Notes: generated by a model not told the origin, from the sequence alone. A stretch of DNA of 64,000 bases from Diaporthe sp. PMI_573 (GCA_021399435.1 JAJTUP010000093.1:1-64000), one strand, 5' to 3'. Positions 38,394 to 49,874 are shown, numbered from the stretch's first letter. Program-made: numbers and translations.

Positions 38394-39248
38394 ATGAGCG
38401 GAACCGGCAGCACCAACGTCACGGGCTTGCCCCTGCTGGGAAAGACTGCAATCGTTACGGGGGCTGCCCGCGGGATAGGCGCAGCAATAGCGTATAAACT
38501 AGCATCAGATGGTGCTAATGTAGGTTCAGCTGTCGGCCCGCCTCCACCTATGGAAATTCTGACATGCTATTAGGTTTTCCTTGGCTACACATCTGACTCC
38601 AGCGCCGCGAAGGTCGAAGAGGTCATCAAGAGGATCCAGGCTCTTCCACACCAGCCGAAGGCGCACGCCGTGAAAGCCAACTTAGGCCAACTGAACGGCC
38701 CGGAGAAGTTCGTGGACCAGGTCAAGACCCTCACCTCTGGCGAGCCAAAGATTGACATTCTGGTCAACAATGCCGGGATGGGAGGGATCAGACCCCTTGC
38801 CGATGTTACTCCCGAATACTATGACGAAATATTCGGCGTCAACATCAGGGCGGCACTATTCCTGACGAAGGCAATTCAGCCTTTCCTGCAACCCAAAGGC
38901 CGCATTATCAACATTTCTTCCGTAGCGGCGCGCAACGGCCGCGCCGCCGAGAGCGTTTACGCGGCCTCCAAGGCGGCGCTCGAGGGCCTGACTAGGAGCA
39001 CAGCTGCTGAGCTGGGAATCAACGGGACGACAGTCAATGCTGTGTCGCCTGGTCCCGTTCCTTCCGACTTGCTGGACTCCCACGTGCCCGCGGAATTGCT
39101 CAAGGCTGTCATGAAGCAGACGCCACTCGAGAACCGGATCGCCACCGAGGAAGAGATCCCGAACATTGTGGCTTGGTTGGCCTCGCCGGCGGCGAGTTGG
39201 GTCACAGGTCAATGTATCAACGCCACCGGAGGGTTGCAGATGGTGTGA
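38394..39248 (+). CDS. Short-chain dehydrogenase/reductase
   Basis: Exons 38394-38519 and 38574-39248 give 266 residues. The 54-bp intron has a GTAGGT donor and a TTAG acceptor and lies after codon 42. The protein is a classical SDR: nucleotide-binding TGAARGIG (residues 22-29), NNAG (107-110), catalytic Ser in INISS (157-158), and YAASK with Tyr171 and Lys175. A C-terminal SWVTGQ segment and a PGP after the active site complete the pattern. It most resembles 3-oxoacyl-[ACP]-reductase-like or polyol/ketone dehydrogenases that use NAD(P)H in the cytosol; the substrate cannot be told from sequence. The start follows CCACC, a good fungal context. It is intact although transposon remains lie on both sides. 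It is 13 kb from the oxygenase cluster, so linkage to that pathway is unproven. Confidence 0.9.
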
Positions 39249-39566
39249 ATATGATACGCGAGAGGAAATACATAGACTACATATAAATGGACTGAAAGGC
39301 CCGAAGACCGGTAGTTTATGTCATCTTCTCTGATTACTTTGAATGATTCTTTGCGGGCATGAAGTGTAGATGGTGAACCACTACATATCCTACCACCTGT
39401 CCGTGAACTTGCCCTGTCCACCTGCTGAGATTCCCTTGACCTCTTCTGTTTTCAATGTTCAGCAGAGATAGTTGTCTGCACCACATCGCCAGTCGATACC
39501 GGGCGACAGGATGATAAGTACACGGTTTCTCCGCAATGTCTTGTTCATGTCTAGGTTCTTCAGCCC

Positions 39567-40775
39567 TTGACGCTCATTCCGGAGAGTATCGAAGTCATAG
39601 ACCGAAATTCATTCTTCTTTCACAGTACTATCCTCATTTTTTCTTGCTCTCTTGCTCAGCGTTTAAATCCTGAGGCTTCTCATGCACTGTCTAACATAAT
39701 ACCGTACTTGCTGACTATTGACACTGTTAATCGAAAGTCTGGCCTACTTTCTCTGCTGAATATGGTTCTTGTATCGCTCGGAGGTAGACGCAACCTCATC
39801 ACAGAGTACTTGGAATTGCCTGTATCGATAAACAATATGATCCACCGCTGGACTGGGTGCATCGCAACAGGACACGCAATAGTCCATATGATTTCCCTCC
39901 TCCGAGACGGAGTGGGACAGGGGTCGCCTCAGAAATCGATTTCTGGTTATATTGCAAGTTACTCAATCGATCAGACAACGCATGGGTGCTAAATTTATGC
40001 CAATAGTCAACCGGTTGCTTGTCACTGATGGTGATCACCACTATCCCGTTCCTCCGTATTCCCTCGATACCAGGTGGGCCAAAAGTTCATGTCTTGCTTG
40101 CCGTAGCATGCCTTTGTGGTTTGCTATGGCATGTGGTAATCCCAGACGTGCGAACGTATTCGAGTGGTACTGCCATTGTCGCCGCCTGTATTTGGTTTGT
40201 ATCGTTTATTCACAAAGTAATTGCAGTACTCTTTACCACTAGCAGCATTATACAGCCAAAGTCAGATAACAGCCAGGTAACTCGACTTATGGTTGATCCG
40301 GACCGGCCACTTCATATCATGCCGGGAGATTACTTTATTATTTTCTTACCGGGAACCTTCCTTCGCTATAATCTCCGCAGAAGCTATCCCGCCATCGCGG
40401 TACCGAAGTTGAACAACCTAAAGGAAGATGAGAAACCGGAGGAAGATGAGAAACCGGATAAGCTTATGCTCTTTGTAGCTCAAGATTATACCCAAGACTT
40501 TCCAGTCAAGATCTACGACCGAATACTGCTCCGTGGCCCATACACACAGGATCTCGAGGAGGTTGACGAGAGGAGCTCACAATTGCAGGACGTTGAATGG
40601 ACGAGGTTTCCAGGGGAGAAGTGGCGCCGCTGTTTTTGTGGCGCTATCATATTGCGTCGAAAAGAACGGGTCTGGGGATATTATTGCCGCTGAGTCTCCT
40701 GCTGAGCTAGGTTACCTGTTTTCTAGCCGGATGAGAACTGCGGATGGATACCCTTATGTGATTGCCCATTTATGA
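39567..40775 (+). pseudogene. Ferric reductase-like gene relic, copy 2
   Basis: This copy parallels the relic at 1099-1953 but keeps more sequence: RKSGLLSLLNMVLVSLGGRR, the heme-helix IHRWTG...GHAIVH, LLWHV, then the FAD-domain start HIMPGDYFIIFLPG, and LLRGPYTQDL. A 53-bp intron at 39954-40006 sits at the same place and has the same length as in copy 1, but its donor reads GCAAGT, so it would be a GC-AG intron or a damaged site. After the GPYTQ motif the frame shifts, and neither phase shows the NADPH-binding domain. It lies 0.3 kb downstream of the SDR gene. Both copies are cut at nearly the same protein position. Confidence 0.65.
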
Positions 40776-41759
40776 GTAGTTAGCCAAGGCGGGAAAGGTG
40801 AGACCGGTTCTGGGATCAGAGATCGATTGCGGACTCGGGCAAGACTTCAAAAACCAGAGAGATATCGAACCTAAGAACAGGAGACTGCGTGGGTAAGTTG
40901 CACCGCTGAACTGCCGCATTGAGGTTCGCATAGCTTTCTCTATGGCGTACTGGCCAAATTCTTCTTTTCCCCTGCCCATCATAATCACAAGCTTTGCACT
41001 TGCCCCTGCTACTTGGCTGAAAAAATAAAACTATTGGTGTTTACTCTCTGATAACTAGGGTCAAGATTTTTTCCTCCTCATAAAACAATATGCATTAAAT
41101 TCTATGGACTCACTTATATATAAGGCCAAAGTAGCCTAAATATCGGAGGCTTTCCCCTAGAGAAATAAACGATAATAGGTTTTACCCTTATAAAAAGCAC
41201 GGCATACGCTGGGCATATATGGCTTACACGGCCACTAGGCATATACGGCTTATACAGTCAACGGGCATATATACTATATACACACACATAGAAGCAGGCA
41301 TATAGTCAACGGAATTCAATAGGAAATATAGATTCCGTAGACACTATAGTATAAATAAACAAGCGCCTGACTTCAAATGTGATAAATGCCCATGACACGC
41401 CGTAGATTGTAACAAATATGACATGCCCATACAAATGCCCATACAAATAGAAACTCGAAACAATATCCCATGTGAATGCACTATACGAAGCCAAAGGGTT
41501 CGAGTTCAAATCAGCCGTGGACCAAATTTTTGGGTTTTTTGCCTACATACTGGAAAGTCTTTTTCCTACAGGGTTTTTTGACTTCCAGCCATACTTTCCT
41601 TCCTATAACTTATACTATAACTAGTGTCTTTTACCCTATTTTAATAGGTTTTTACACTAGAATATCCCTTATATCTAATCTATCTTAAAGGACTAGATTA
41701 AGGGGGGATGTTGGAATATTCTAGACCAAGTGTATTATTAATAGGGAATATCTTTATCC
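40776..41759. other. Spacer with dispersed repeat and copia-like LTR start
   Basis: No gene recognised. Positions 41095-41290 are nearly the reverse complement of 25555-25715. At about 41697-41720 a purine tract (AAGGGGGGA) is followed by TGTTGGAATATTC, the usual junction of polypurine tract and 3' LTR in a copia family different from the one at 17-22 kb. The matching LTR end was not located. Confidence 0.5.
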
Positions 41760-42248
41760 CTATAAGTCGAATATATATAGGGGGCCTCTCGCCCACTTAC
41801 ACGGAGCTAGAATAGTCTGAATAATAAGCACTATTGCATACAATTCAACAGTCCTAAGCACATCTAGGACCTCCAAGAGGGTACAAAAGCCCGAAATATC
41901 CCTGACATGCAACCATAACAAGGGATCAGTGTCTGGTTCTCGAGATAAGTCTTGCTTGATCATCTCTTGAATTCTGGCACCATCCTCTTCAGGATTTTTA
42001 CTTCGTAGCTCCTCCATAACTGTCTCAATGAATTTGATCATCCTTTGAATTCCAGCATCATCCACTTCCGGATATAAATTCCGTACCTGCTCGTTAACCG
42101 TCAGGGTGATTTGGTGACCGGTATAGCCGCTGTATGGAGTTTGTGAGCGAGACATATTAGCGTGTTCGGCACTAGTCTGACTTTTCCCAGGCTGGTTCCA
42201 AGGACAGGGCACTCTCATATCAGGCCAGAGTGCCCTAACCGCTGCCAC
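41760..42248 (-). CDS. Hypothetical protein, low support
   Basis: A 162-residue open frame has a helical, acidic middle with two related units (DAGIQRMIKFIETVMEELRS and DGARIQEMIKQDL) and a hydrophobic C-terminal segment. Its 3' end runs into the copia-LTR-like sequence, so that end may be accidental. No family is recognised. Confidence 0.28.
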   Translation of the reverse strand: MAAVRALWPDMRVPCPWNQPGKSQTSAEHANMSRSQTPYSGYTGHQITLTVNEQVRNLYPEVDDAGIQRMIKFIETVMEELRSKNPEEDGARIQEMIKQDLSREPDTDPLLWLHVRDISGFCTLLEVLDVLRTVELYAIVLIIQTILAPCKWARGPLYIFDL

Positions 42249-43008
42249 TGCTTCATCCCAGTCGTTCCAAGCACCATCAGAGCTAACTAACCATTAGCAC
42301 AACCCCGAAATGGTCTATCTGACAAACGTACGAGATTTTGACAGCGTTTGGGGCAAGATGCTTCGCCCTCAACAGGATTGCGCAGACGACGAGATCATAT
42401 GGCTTTCGGTCCGTCTTGCAACAATTACTATGATCGTGTGTAAAGTGAAAGGGCTCGTGGCCGCTATCGTAGTATCAGAATACGCTCGTAACCAATATAT
42501 AGTGACAACTTACTACTCATCACGACCATTGAGCTCAATACCATCTTTAAAATCCGGAGTGTCTAACTTGCACTTATCGTCAATGCTGGCATATTCGACG
42601 ATTCTCTGGCAGTCATCGACGAATTGCTCAACGTCCACCTGCCTGGACCTGCCTGCCTGCGATCATGACATGGTTCGGCGCTCAGAAAATAAGTAGGCCG
42701 TGGCATCCTTATCTACTATACAGTGATGTCTCGCCGCCTTCCTAATCTCCCAGCCGCTAGTACCACCGCTTTCTTGGCTTGCAATCGCCACCTCCAGTTG
42801 TCAGCCTTCCCCACCTTCTATTTTTGTCAACCTCAATAGAGAAGGCGGTGTCTTTAGGTTTTCACTTGGCATATCACTGTAGCTCGCACACCGCCTTCCT
42901 AATTGCTGAACTTTGCTGAGGCAGCCAACGTCCGATTCCGTGGCTGATTGATCCTCAAAGGCCTAAGACCGATAAAGCTGTATGGCATTCTTTTTCCGTC
43001 AGTACGTA
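42249..43008. other. Intergenic, no gene recognised
   Basis: Open frames here (for example 42310-42696 forward) show no family resemblance. Confidence 0.45.
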
Positions 43009-43183
43009 TTGCATCCAAATTCGACCTCGAGCTGATCCAATACGACGTGGTCAACGCGCTTGTCGATGCTCCGATTGATCAAGACATGAATGGTAAACAA
43101 AGCACTCTACGGACTGCGAATCTCGCCACTCCTTTGGCAAAAAGAATTCACCAAAACACTGGCCCAGTGTGGATACAGACAGT
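43009..43183 (+). pseudogene. copia reverse transcriptase fragment
   Basis: The sequence matches part of the pol gene at 20.54-20.75 kb: KFDLELIQYDVVNA...DAPIDQD, then, after an internal deletion of roughly 50-60 bp, the KALYGLR/LLWQKEF region in a shifted frame up to CGY. It is a small isolated piece of a related but distinct element. Confidence 0.82.
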
Positions 43184-43468
43184 GCCTCTCGGATCTGAAG
43201 TTGCACCGGCAGAGGCCTGTTCAGCTGAGCCTGGCCCTCCACCAAGCCTGATCAACCTCCCAGCTGGCGTAACCACCCACCCCTGGTATGGGTGATGAGA
43301 GTCACCTGCTTCAACTCCTGGGAGGGATGTCCAGGGCCGGCCGCATAATTTGTCAGGGACGCTACCTTGCAAGCCGCACGATAGGTTCGGACAGGGCCGG
43401 GCTGTGATAAGGTGGCTGGCGTACTTACGTCTCGTATATGCAATGTAATCAATCCTGACACCATCACG

Positions 43469-43640
43469 CAGTGTTGCTAATAATATAAACAATACGTATA
43501 TTGGCAATATGGACCCCCTCGCAATAATATCGTATTGTCAAGAGGCGATATTGTATTACCCAATATGAACATGACCCATATTGTATTGTATTGCCAAGAA
43601 CCCAATATATTGGCAGTGTGACAATACATCCAATATATTC
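43469..43640. repeat. hAT-like terminal and subterminal repeats (AATATTG-rich)
   Basis: A possible left end CAGTGTTGC at 43469 is followed by many copies of CAATAT/ATATTG in both orientations, and a second CAGTGTGAC start lies near 43614. This arrangement fits the subterminal region of a fungal hAT element whose transposase C-terminus lies just inside. No target duplication or partner end was identified. Confidence 0.5.
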
Positions 43641-43653
43641 CACGTGGACCTCA

Positions 43654-44400
43654 TCATTCATCTGCCTCAGCGAAAACCTCGTCACCTTGAAAATCTCGTA
43701 TCCCAAACCATGACTTCAGGCACTCCAATGCTTCAATCACATCACTCCCAAGTCGATTTCGACGATCTGTAACCGTGATCTTTGCACCAGAGAAGAGCCG
43801 TTCCGGCTCCGCAGACATTGCAGGAATTGACAGTATATCCACGGCCATCTTGCTCAGGCTCGGGTAGCTTTTCTGCTGCGTCTCCTCTAGCCACCACACA
43901 AGGGCGCTTGTAAAGCCAAAAACCCGTTCAGAACTGCAGTACCGCTCGTATTCGTCTATGGCGAGTGACGGCTGCAGGTGCTTGTTCCTCCAGTTTAAGA
44001 ACTCATTCGTGGTCGTCGAAGGGACCTCGCAAAGAGGGAGCGGCGATTCCACAGGTTTGTATTCGTTCCATAACACCTCCATCAACTTCTTTGATGGCTC
44101 GACCCACTGCCTTTCCCAGTTCTCCTGGATATAGTGCCACTTGTGCGAAGGATGAAGTATAATGGCCGCAACATACGCAGGCGATTCTTCGGTAAGGCGG
44201 TAATACTTATCCAACTTAGCCCAGCCCAAGTTGTCCATTGGCGCCAACACCGGATCGTTGATGGCTGCCTCCTTTCCTGCTTCGAATTGTGCCAACACGA
44301 AGTCCATGGCTAGGAGGACATTTTCGAGTGTTGCAAACCACGATTCAAGAGCCTTGGTCGTCATCTTCAGCTTCTCCAAGAACGACTTGATCTTCTCCAA
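43654..44400 (-). pseudogene. hAT transposase C-terminal half
   Basis: The 248-codon frame covers the second half of a hAT transposase: KLDKYYRLTEESPAYVAAIIL, HPSHKWHYIQENW, then the dimerisation region with IPAMSAEPERLFSGAKI and DRRNRLGSDVIEALECLKSW. The N-terminal half with the BED finger and first two catalytic residues is absent upstream on this strand. A BED finger occurs immediately to the right but in the opposite orientation. The junction is a GTAC-rich tract at 44410-44490. Confidence 0.85.
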
Positions 44401-44622
44401 GTAGTGATGTTGTACAGTTTGTACAACCTTGTTGTACGTACGTACGTACAGGAAGAAAATGTACGTACATGTACTATGTACGTACGACTGAGCCCACTAT
44501 ATTCCAAATCAGGTAATTTATGGGTCATGCCGTACGAGTACGGAGCTGTACAAAACTTTGCCGGCTTAACAACTCAGCGTTACTCTGCCATTCTCTCCCA
44601 ATTGAACGCATCGCCAAAAAAG

Positions 44623-44862
44623 ATGGCCCCTGCCAAAGCTGACGCTGCCTTCATTTGGCGACAGTTTATCGACCTCGGCCGCTCGAACCCCAAGAAAAGC
44701 AAGCGATACAGATGCCGTCACTGCCGGAAGGACTTTGCAGCGACCTCTGTTGGGAGGCCGAAAGAGCACCTCGCTGCGTGTGACAAATGGCAAGCTACGC
44801 AGCGACAAGAGCGCCAAGCTCGAGTTCTCCTCAGGCTGTCGGCAAATGCGGGGCTGGTACCC
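44623..44862 (+). pseudogene. hAT BED-finger N-terminus, inverted to its neighbour
   Basis: ATG 44623 begins AAFIWRQFIDLGRSNPKKSK, then RCRHC...GRPKEHLAAC, a C-x2-C...H-x4-C BED-type finger with the usual leading aromatic/Phe context, then KWQATQRQERQ. The phase is lost soon after. It could be the N-terminus of the same transposase whose C-terminal half lies inverted at 43654-44400. Confidence 0.65.
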
Positions 44863-45155
44863 CTGTCCTCACACGTGACCTCGCTTACTCGTCAAACTTC
44901 CTACAGACGCATCTTCGTTTCGTACTGTACTTCTCGTCCTACCAACACCACATTCTTGTACTTTCCCTGCCCGATTATATGAAGACTGCGCCGTCTCATC
45001 GAATTATCGACGGCGGAGCTAAAAGTCAGAAGCGCCTATACCACACAGAGTATCGAATTACCGATAATTTTGCCCCATACCTTTCGCGCTACTAGATTGA
45101 TTTCTAACATGTATGCGTCTCAGGCTTCCTACCTTCACACCTTCGTCCCAATACG

Positions 45156-47215
45156 ATGGATCACAACTCGGAGTCTCTGCAGACCATAGCACCTGCCGCA
45201 GACGAAATACATGTCCTCCAAGATTCGCAAGATTCCCGCTTTCATCGGTTGCAACGAGAGCACACGCTCAAGTGGAGGCGCCTGAATCAAGAATACGAGG
45301 CCAAAAGGGCGCAAATCGAGGCGCGGCAGCATGACGAGGAGCAGAGTTTCACCTCGGCCTTCGAGCAAAATCTCAAAACGATACAACACGCCCTTACGTG
45401 GATTCAAGAGTCCGTCGAGTCGACCATCGCCAAGCGGGTAAATCTCGAATTAAATAAAAACTCGCTGCGTCGCGTGTACGAAGACGAGATGACACGGGAG
45501 GAATCGGATCTGCATGAGAAGATCCATGGTATTATTAAGAGTTCGCGACACAAGTCGAATCAGACCTCCACCTCCCCAAGTTTGGAGAGGGCACCGACGT
45601 CGCCTTGCACGCCGGTAAGTAAGCCTTTGAATTGCCAGGACGTCTGATATAACGTTACATGCTGATAGCCAATGAACAGGTCACTAGTGGTGACCAACAG
45701 CTTTCTGTATTATCAGCCGAACTGCATCAAATGCCTCTGCACCGTTGTGATGCATCCCCATCCGGCCAGACCTTCCCTCTTGATGCAGGCCTTCGTGCAC
45801 TCACGCCTCAGCCATCTCTACCTAGAATTACTCGACCAGCAACGACGCCACAAACTTCCCGTCCCCACGCGCCAATGCCACGAGGTGCTCCGTCTGAGGT
45901 GCCAATGACAGTAAACAACATGCAACCAAACAAACTTATTTCTATTGCGTCAGCACCAACTGAGCCTCTTCCCTTGGAAGTGGAACTGCGAAACCAAAAT
46001 TCTAAGCGGTCGAACTCTGCTATACCTCCTCATCCACAGCCGATATCTGACACGCCCATGAGAAACGTACCACGACAAACATCTGTCTCACTTATGTCTC
46101 CGGCGACTCCATCCCGCCGTCAGGATGGGAAAAGGAAGTCTCCTGAGTCACCTCCCAGCACAGCCATCACCGCAACGAAACGCCGACGCGGCAATAATCC
46201 AGGTGCAGCAGCGCAGCACGCCTCGGCGGCGCAACATTTACCGACACAGCGCCAACACGCCTCGAAACGATTAGGTCCAACCCAAGAGGGAGCAACACAA
46301 CAGGTCATTTCTTTTGAGGATGTTTACCAAGACGGCAAGGCCAAGCATAAGCACAAGATCTTTGAGCACAAGGAAGGCTCCGGCAATTGGTACATCGTCA
46401 GGTGTGACGAACACAACATTCACTTCGGGTTCAAGAACCCTGTGCATGGCGCTGCCAAACACATCAACAGCCCTCAACATGGCAAGCTGGAGAAGAAGCA
46501 CGATCTCGCCATCCAGACGTGTGGCTTTCTCGTCAAGGATTGTACCGCTAGACTTGCAGAGAAGAACAACAAGGCTTTCGAGGAGGCGTTGAAAACTGGC
46601 TACCAGGTCTTGAAGCCGACGAACAAAACGAGAATTAAACCATTTGGGGTACAGTCGGGTTCGCGAAAGGACGGAAACGGTCAAAACAATCGTTTCTCCA
46701 GACAAGAACAAGCAAAGTTCCGTAACACCAAACCTCACGGTGCTGCTGTTCAGCCTGAGTCGGAAAGTGAGCTCATCGACGAGCGCTGCGACGATCTGAA
46801 CACTGGTCGTTATTCCACACAGGAAGCATCTGATTGCATAGTCGTTCCTTCACAATCAGAATCAGAACCAGATGTGGATGTAGGGAGCGTGTGCGGGGTT
46901 GAGGGCGATAGCGAGGACATAAATGCCCTTGATGGACCCACCCCCCCTGATCACGATCCATCGGTGTCATTCTCCGAGCAAACCCGCACAAAAAAGCAAG
47001 ATGCAGACTACAGGGTCGTTGCTGCTGCGCTGGTAGACCATCCGTATTCAGGGACCGAGAAGGTTCTTGGCGGTCCCAGGGGAGAATTTGGGAATCTCGC
47101 TCTGAGTGCGCCTGACCGGGAAGGGGTCGGTCATGATAAGGAGGCCCCCGTGAACAACTATAAACGCTTTGATGCGCTCCAAGCCCAGATTACTAGCGAA
47201 GCCGGCAGCCGCTGA
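45156..47215 (+). CDS. Coiled-coil protein with a Cys/His-containing fungal domain
   Basis: Exons 45156-45614 and 45680-47215 give 664 residues; the 65-bp intron has a GTAAGT donor and AACAG acceptor and keeps phase 0. Residues about 20-130 are a charged coiled coil. A Pro/Ser/Thr-rich region with a basic patch (KRRRGNNPG) follows to about residue 355. Residues about 360-475 form a compact block with KHKHKIFEHKEGSGNWYIV, RCDEHNIHFGF, GAAKHINSPQHG and a NNKAFEEALKTGY helix. Cys and His spacing there (C-x2-H...H-x5-H) could bind zinc. I have seen this block in other ascomycete hypothetical proteins but know no function. The C-terminus is acidic and disordered. A further coding-like stretch at 47350-47565 (AILAAALCAAGQSMVERLEK) may be a last exon joined by an intron I could not fix. 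Confidence 0.6.
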
Positions 47216-47565
47216 CATGTCACGAAGCGAGAAACACTACAATCAGAGCCGAGTGATTCGAGAAGCCTCCGTTGGACTACCTCGCGCAACCACATCACGC
47301 TGCGAACTCCTATATCGGTGCTCAAATTACTGGATGAAGCCGTCTGAAAGTGGCCGCAGATCATTTTGCGATACTGGCAGCCGCCCTTTGCGCGGCAGGG
47401 CAGAGTATGGTAGAGAGGTTGGAGAAGCTTGAAAGCGATGAGATTGTGCTAAAGACTGTCAAGGGATCTTCCGTGTGGGAATTTTCCTCTATTTTTAAAC
47501 AACGGTCTAATCGATGTGGCAGCGAGACGGGCGAGGAGACCATTGATTTCGCCCGGTGGTCATAA

Positions 47566-47796
47566 ATGACTATGCAAGAGAATTTCAGGAATTGTGAGGA
47601 TTCGGGCGTGCTTCATGAAGCGGACTTCTCGGGGCAGACCGGAGGTACAGGTCCCCTGCCGGTTTGACCGAATGAGCTTCGTTTCTTTCATCGTCGCGGT
47701 CCGTTGTGGAGTCTGTTGTGCATGCCGGCGCAGACGACATGGCCACTCGTCGCCAGCCGATCAGACAGCTCCGGTGTGATGATGCCTGCATGAAAA
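47566..47796. other. Short spacer
   Basis: Nothing recognised between the possible last exon of the coiled-coil gene and the UCH relic. Confidence 0.4.
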
Positions 47797-48009
47797 ATGT
47801 TTACCACGTACAGAAAACATTTCCTCCCGCTTGAGTCGAACCCGGACGTGTTCAACAGACTCATCCGATTCCTTGGCAGCTCTCATTATCTCGAGTCCCA
47901 AGATGTCTTGTCACTTGACGATCCAAATCTGCTGCCCCGCCCCGCCCTCGCCTTAATCCTGGTCTTTCCTACTACTGAGCGATACGAGGACTCACCCTCT
48001 CCGCCATGA
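47797..48009 (+). pseudogene. Ubiquitin C-terminal hydrolase (peptidase C12) N-terminal relic
   Basis: The 70-residue frame contains the start of a UCH-L3/Yuh1-type enzyme: FLPLESNPDVFNRLIRFLG, then DVLSLDDPNLLPRPALAL and VFPTTERYED. These enzymes remove small adducts from the C-terminus of ubiquitin. Compared with the family, three residues between DDPNLL and PRPALAL are missing. The frame stops before the catalytic Gln and Cys region, of which no trace follows. It is a truncated duplicate, and the full gene should be elsewhere. Confidence 0.75.
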
Positions 48010-49034
48010 TCTGGTTCCGTCTTCTCGTGACTAGCCACCTTGGTCATTTTAAATTCATTGGAATGTTAATGCAAAATGCAATTCCTGCAATGACTTGAAT
48101 GCTTAATCGTAATGGCCCGATGCGTGCGGCCGTCAGCGGTGGAGATCGAGTCCTCGTAAGCCACACCCGCTAGGCCCTCACACGGCCCTCGTCCATCTGG
48201 GCTGCCTCCCGCCTTAGAATCCGGCTCCACAGAGGCAACAGCTCCTGATTCAAAGCTGCCGATGGGTGATTCACCTGAATCTTCGGACGGATAGGAAATT
48301 ATGCATAGGAGTAATGCCAATGCTGTGCAAATTCGAGTTGCTCACAAACACGGTCAACCATCTTTGGAACGTTTAGTTGACCCTACCATTGGATTTATCT
48401 GCCGACGTTGATTGGAGGTGCGCTCTTTAATTAGTCACTGCCCCGTAACTGCCTCTGACGGCGTGCCGTGGTGACGGGTGGCGATGCGAGTCTGAACACC
48501 GCCCCTGCTCGTTCAAGGACTTGTACTGGTAGCCGGATCCCGCGGTGGGTCTCAGGGCCCATTGCATGATGTAAAACGCCAACGTGTAAATACCTTACCA
48601 GCGCAGCAGGCCTCCGCGGCCAGTTCGGTTAAAAAGAAAGCAGCAGACCGCGAGATAACCTTCGACTCGGTCTTTCAACCCGGTTAGGCCGAGTATAAGC
48701 ACAGGATCTTTCAACTCATATCTTATAATCATTATTATACATCTGAAATTCCATCTCGCCCCTCGAAATCCACTTACCCGCGAGAGAAGATGCTTTCAGT
48801 TACGCCGAGTGGTTCTTTGTGATGGTAGGTCCCTTTATGCCCGACGTGAGTATGCTGCATTTATATACACGCGGTATATTCGGACTTACCCCAGTCTTAC
48901 ATTTCCAGTTTCAATGAAAGCGTTTCTTTCTATCCTGGTAAATATGCACAGTAAGCGGAATGATAAGCAAGGATAAAGGGCACCCTAGGTTTGCTCATTG
49001 GGTCTAAAGCACGCTGTCAACGCCGGTATACCTA
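48010..49034. other. Intergenic, no gene recognised
   Basis: No family resemblance on either strand. The right edge borders the truncation point of the gypsy element. Confidence 0.45.
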
Positions 49035-49874
49035 TTATCTAGCAGGTCTTGTAGAGGAATTTTCATGTCCTCGCCATTCTCTCAGGGCTGTCAGCTCGTC
49101 TCGGGACATAGAATATAATGGGCCAAAGGGTGGCGTCTTCCCTTCGATCAGCTGGATATGGTGGTCATATGGACGGTGAGGCGGTAACTTCTCAGCCTCC
49201 TTGGGTGAGAAGACATCAGCAAATTCCTCCAGTTCCTTGGGTAGGGTTTTCGCAGGCTCAGGTTCCTTGCGGGCGGGGCCCAAGTGCTGGGCTTCCAGTA
49301 TATCATCAATCTGCTCCAAGGACGCGGTAAACAGGCAGTAGCCCTCCTTGCGGGCATAAGCAGCGGCAGCTCTCAGGGTGACTTGGTATGGCTCATACTT
49401 TCTCAGGATATCGGGGCAGGACAGGGGGCGGTAGGTCCGGGCAGTCTTCGGCACGTCTTGCAGTGCTTTTAGTTTAGTAGGTTTTCCAGGGACATTGCAG
49501 TGGCGGCGGCAGTATTCGCTGTCGAACGTAATCGTGTGGGAGGCAAAGCGAATAGTCGGGTCGTGTTGCTTTAGCCAGGGCATTCCCAAGACAACAGGAT
49601 AATAGGCCAACTGGGTGGCAAACATCATCATGGTATCTTGGAAATGGTCGTTAATGCGGCAGGAAACCAGGGCGTAGTGGGTGACGGCATCCTCAGAGGA
49701 TCTCCCGTCAATCACTTCCAGGTTGAACGGTTTCTTCAGGGGCAACAAGGAAATATCGTGAGCCTCAGCCCATTCCTTGTCTATGAAAGCCTTTCCTTCG
49801 GCTCCAGTATCAGTCAGGGCGTAGGCAGGTATTTCCTTTCCTCCTACGGTTAGGTGTGCAGGCAGTATCAGCAT
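49035..49874 (-). pseudogene. gypsy pol: protease and start of reverse transcriptase
   Basis: ATG 49874 is the first Met, but the same phase is open up to the end of gag, so this was read by frameshift. The aspartyl protease active site is DTGAEG in YALTDTGAEGKAF, followed by the VVLGMPWLKQHDP block. After a spacer the reverse transcriptase begins (LPPHRPYDHHIQLIEGKTPP, then FGPLYSMSRDELTALREW). Similarity is lost within 15 residues and the frame stops. The protease would cut the Gag-Pol polyprotein; without the polymerase this copy is dead. Confidence 0.88.
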
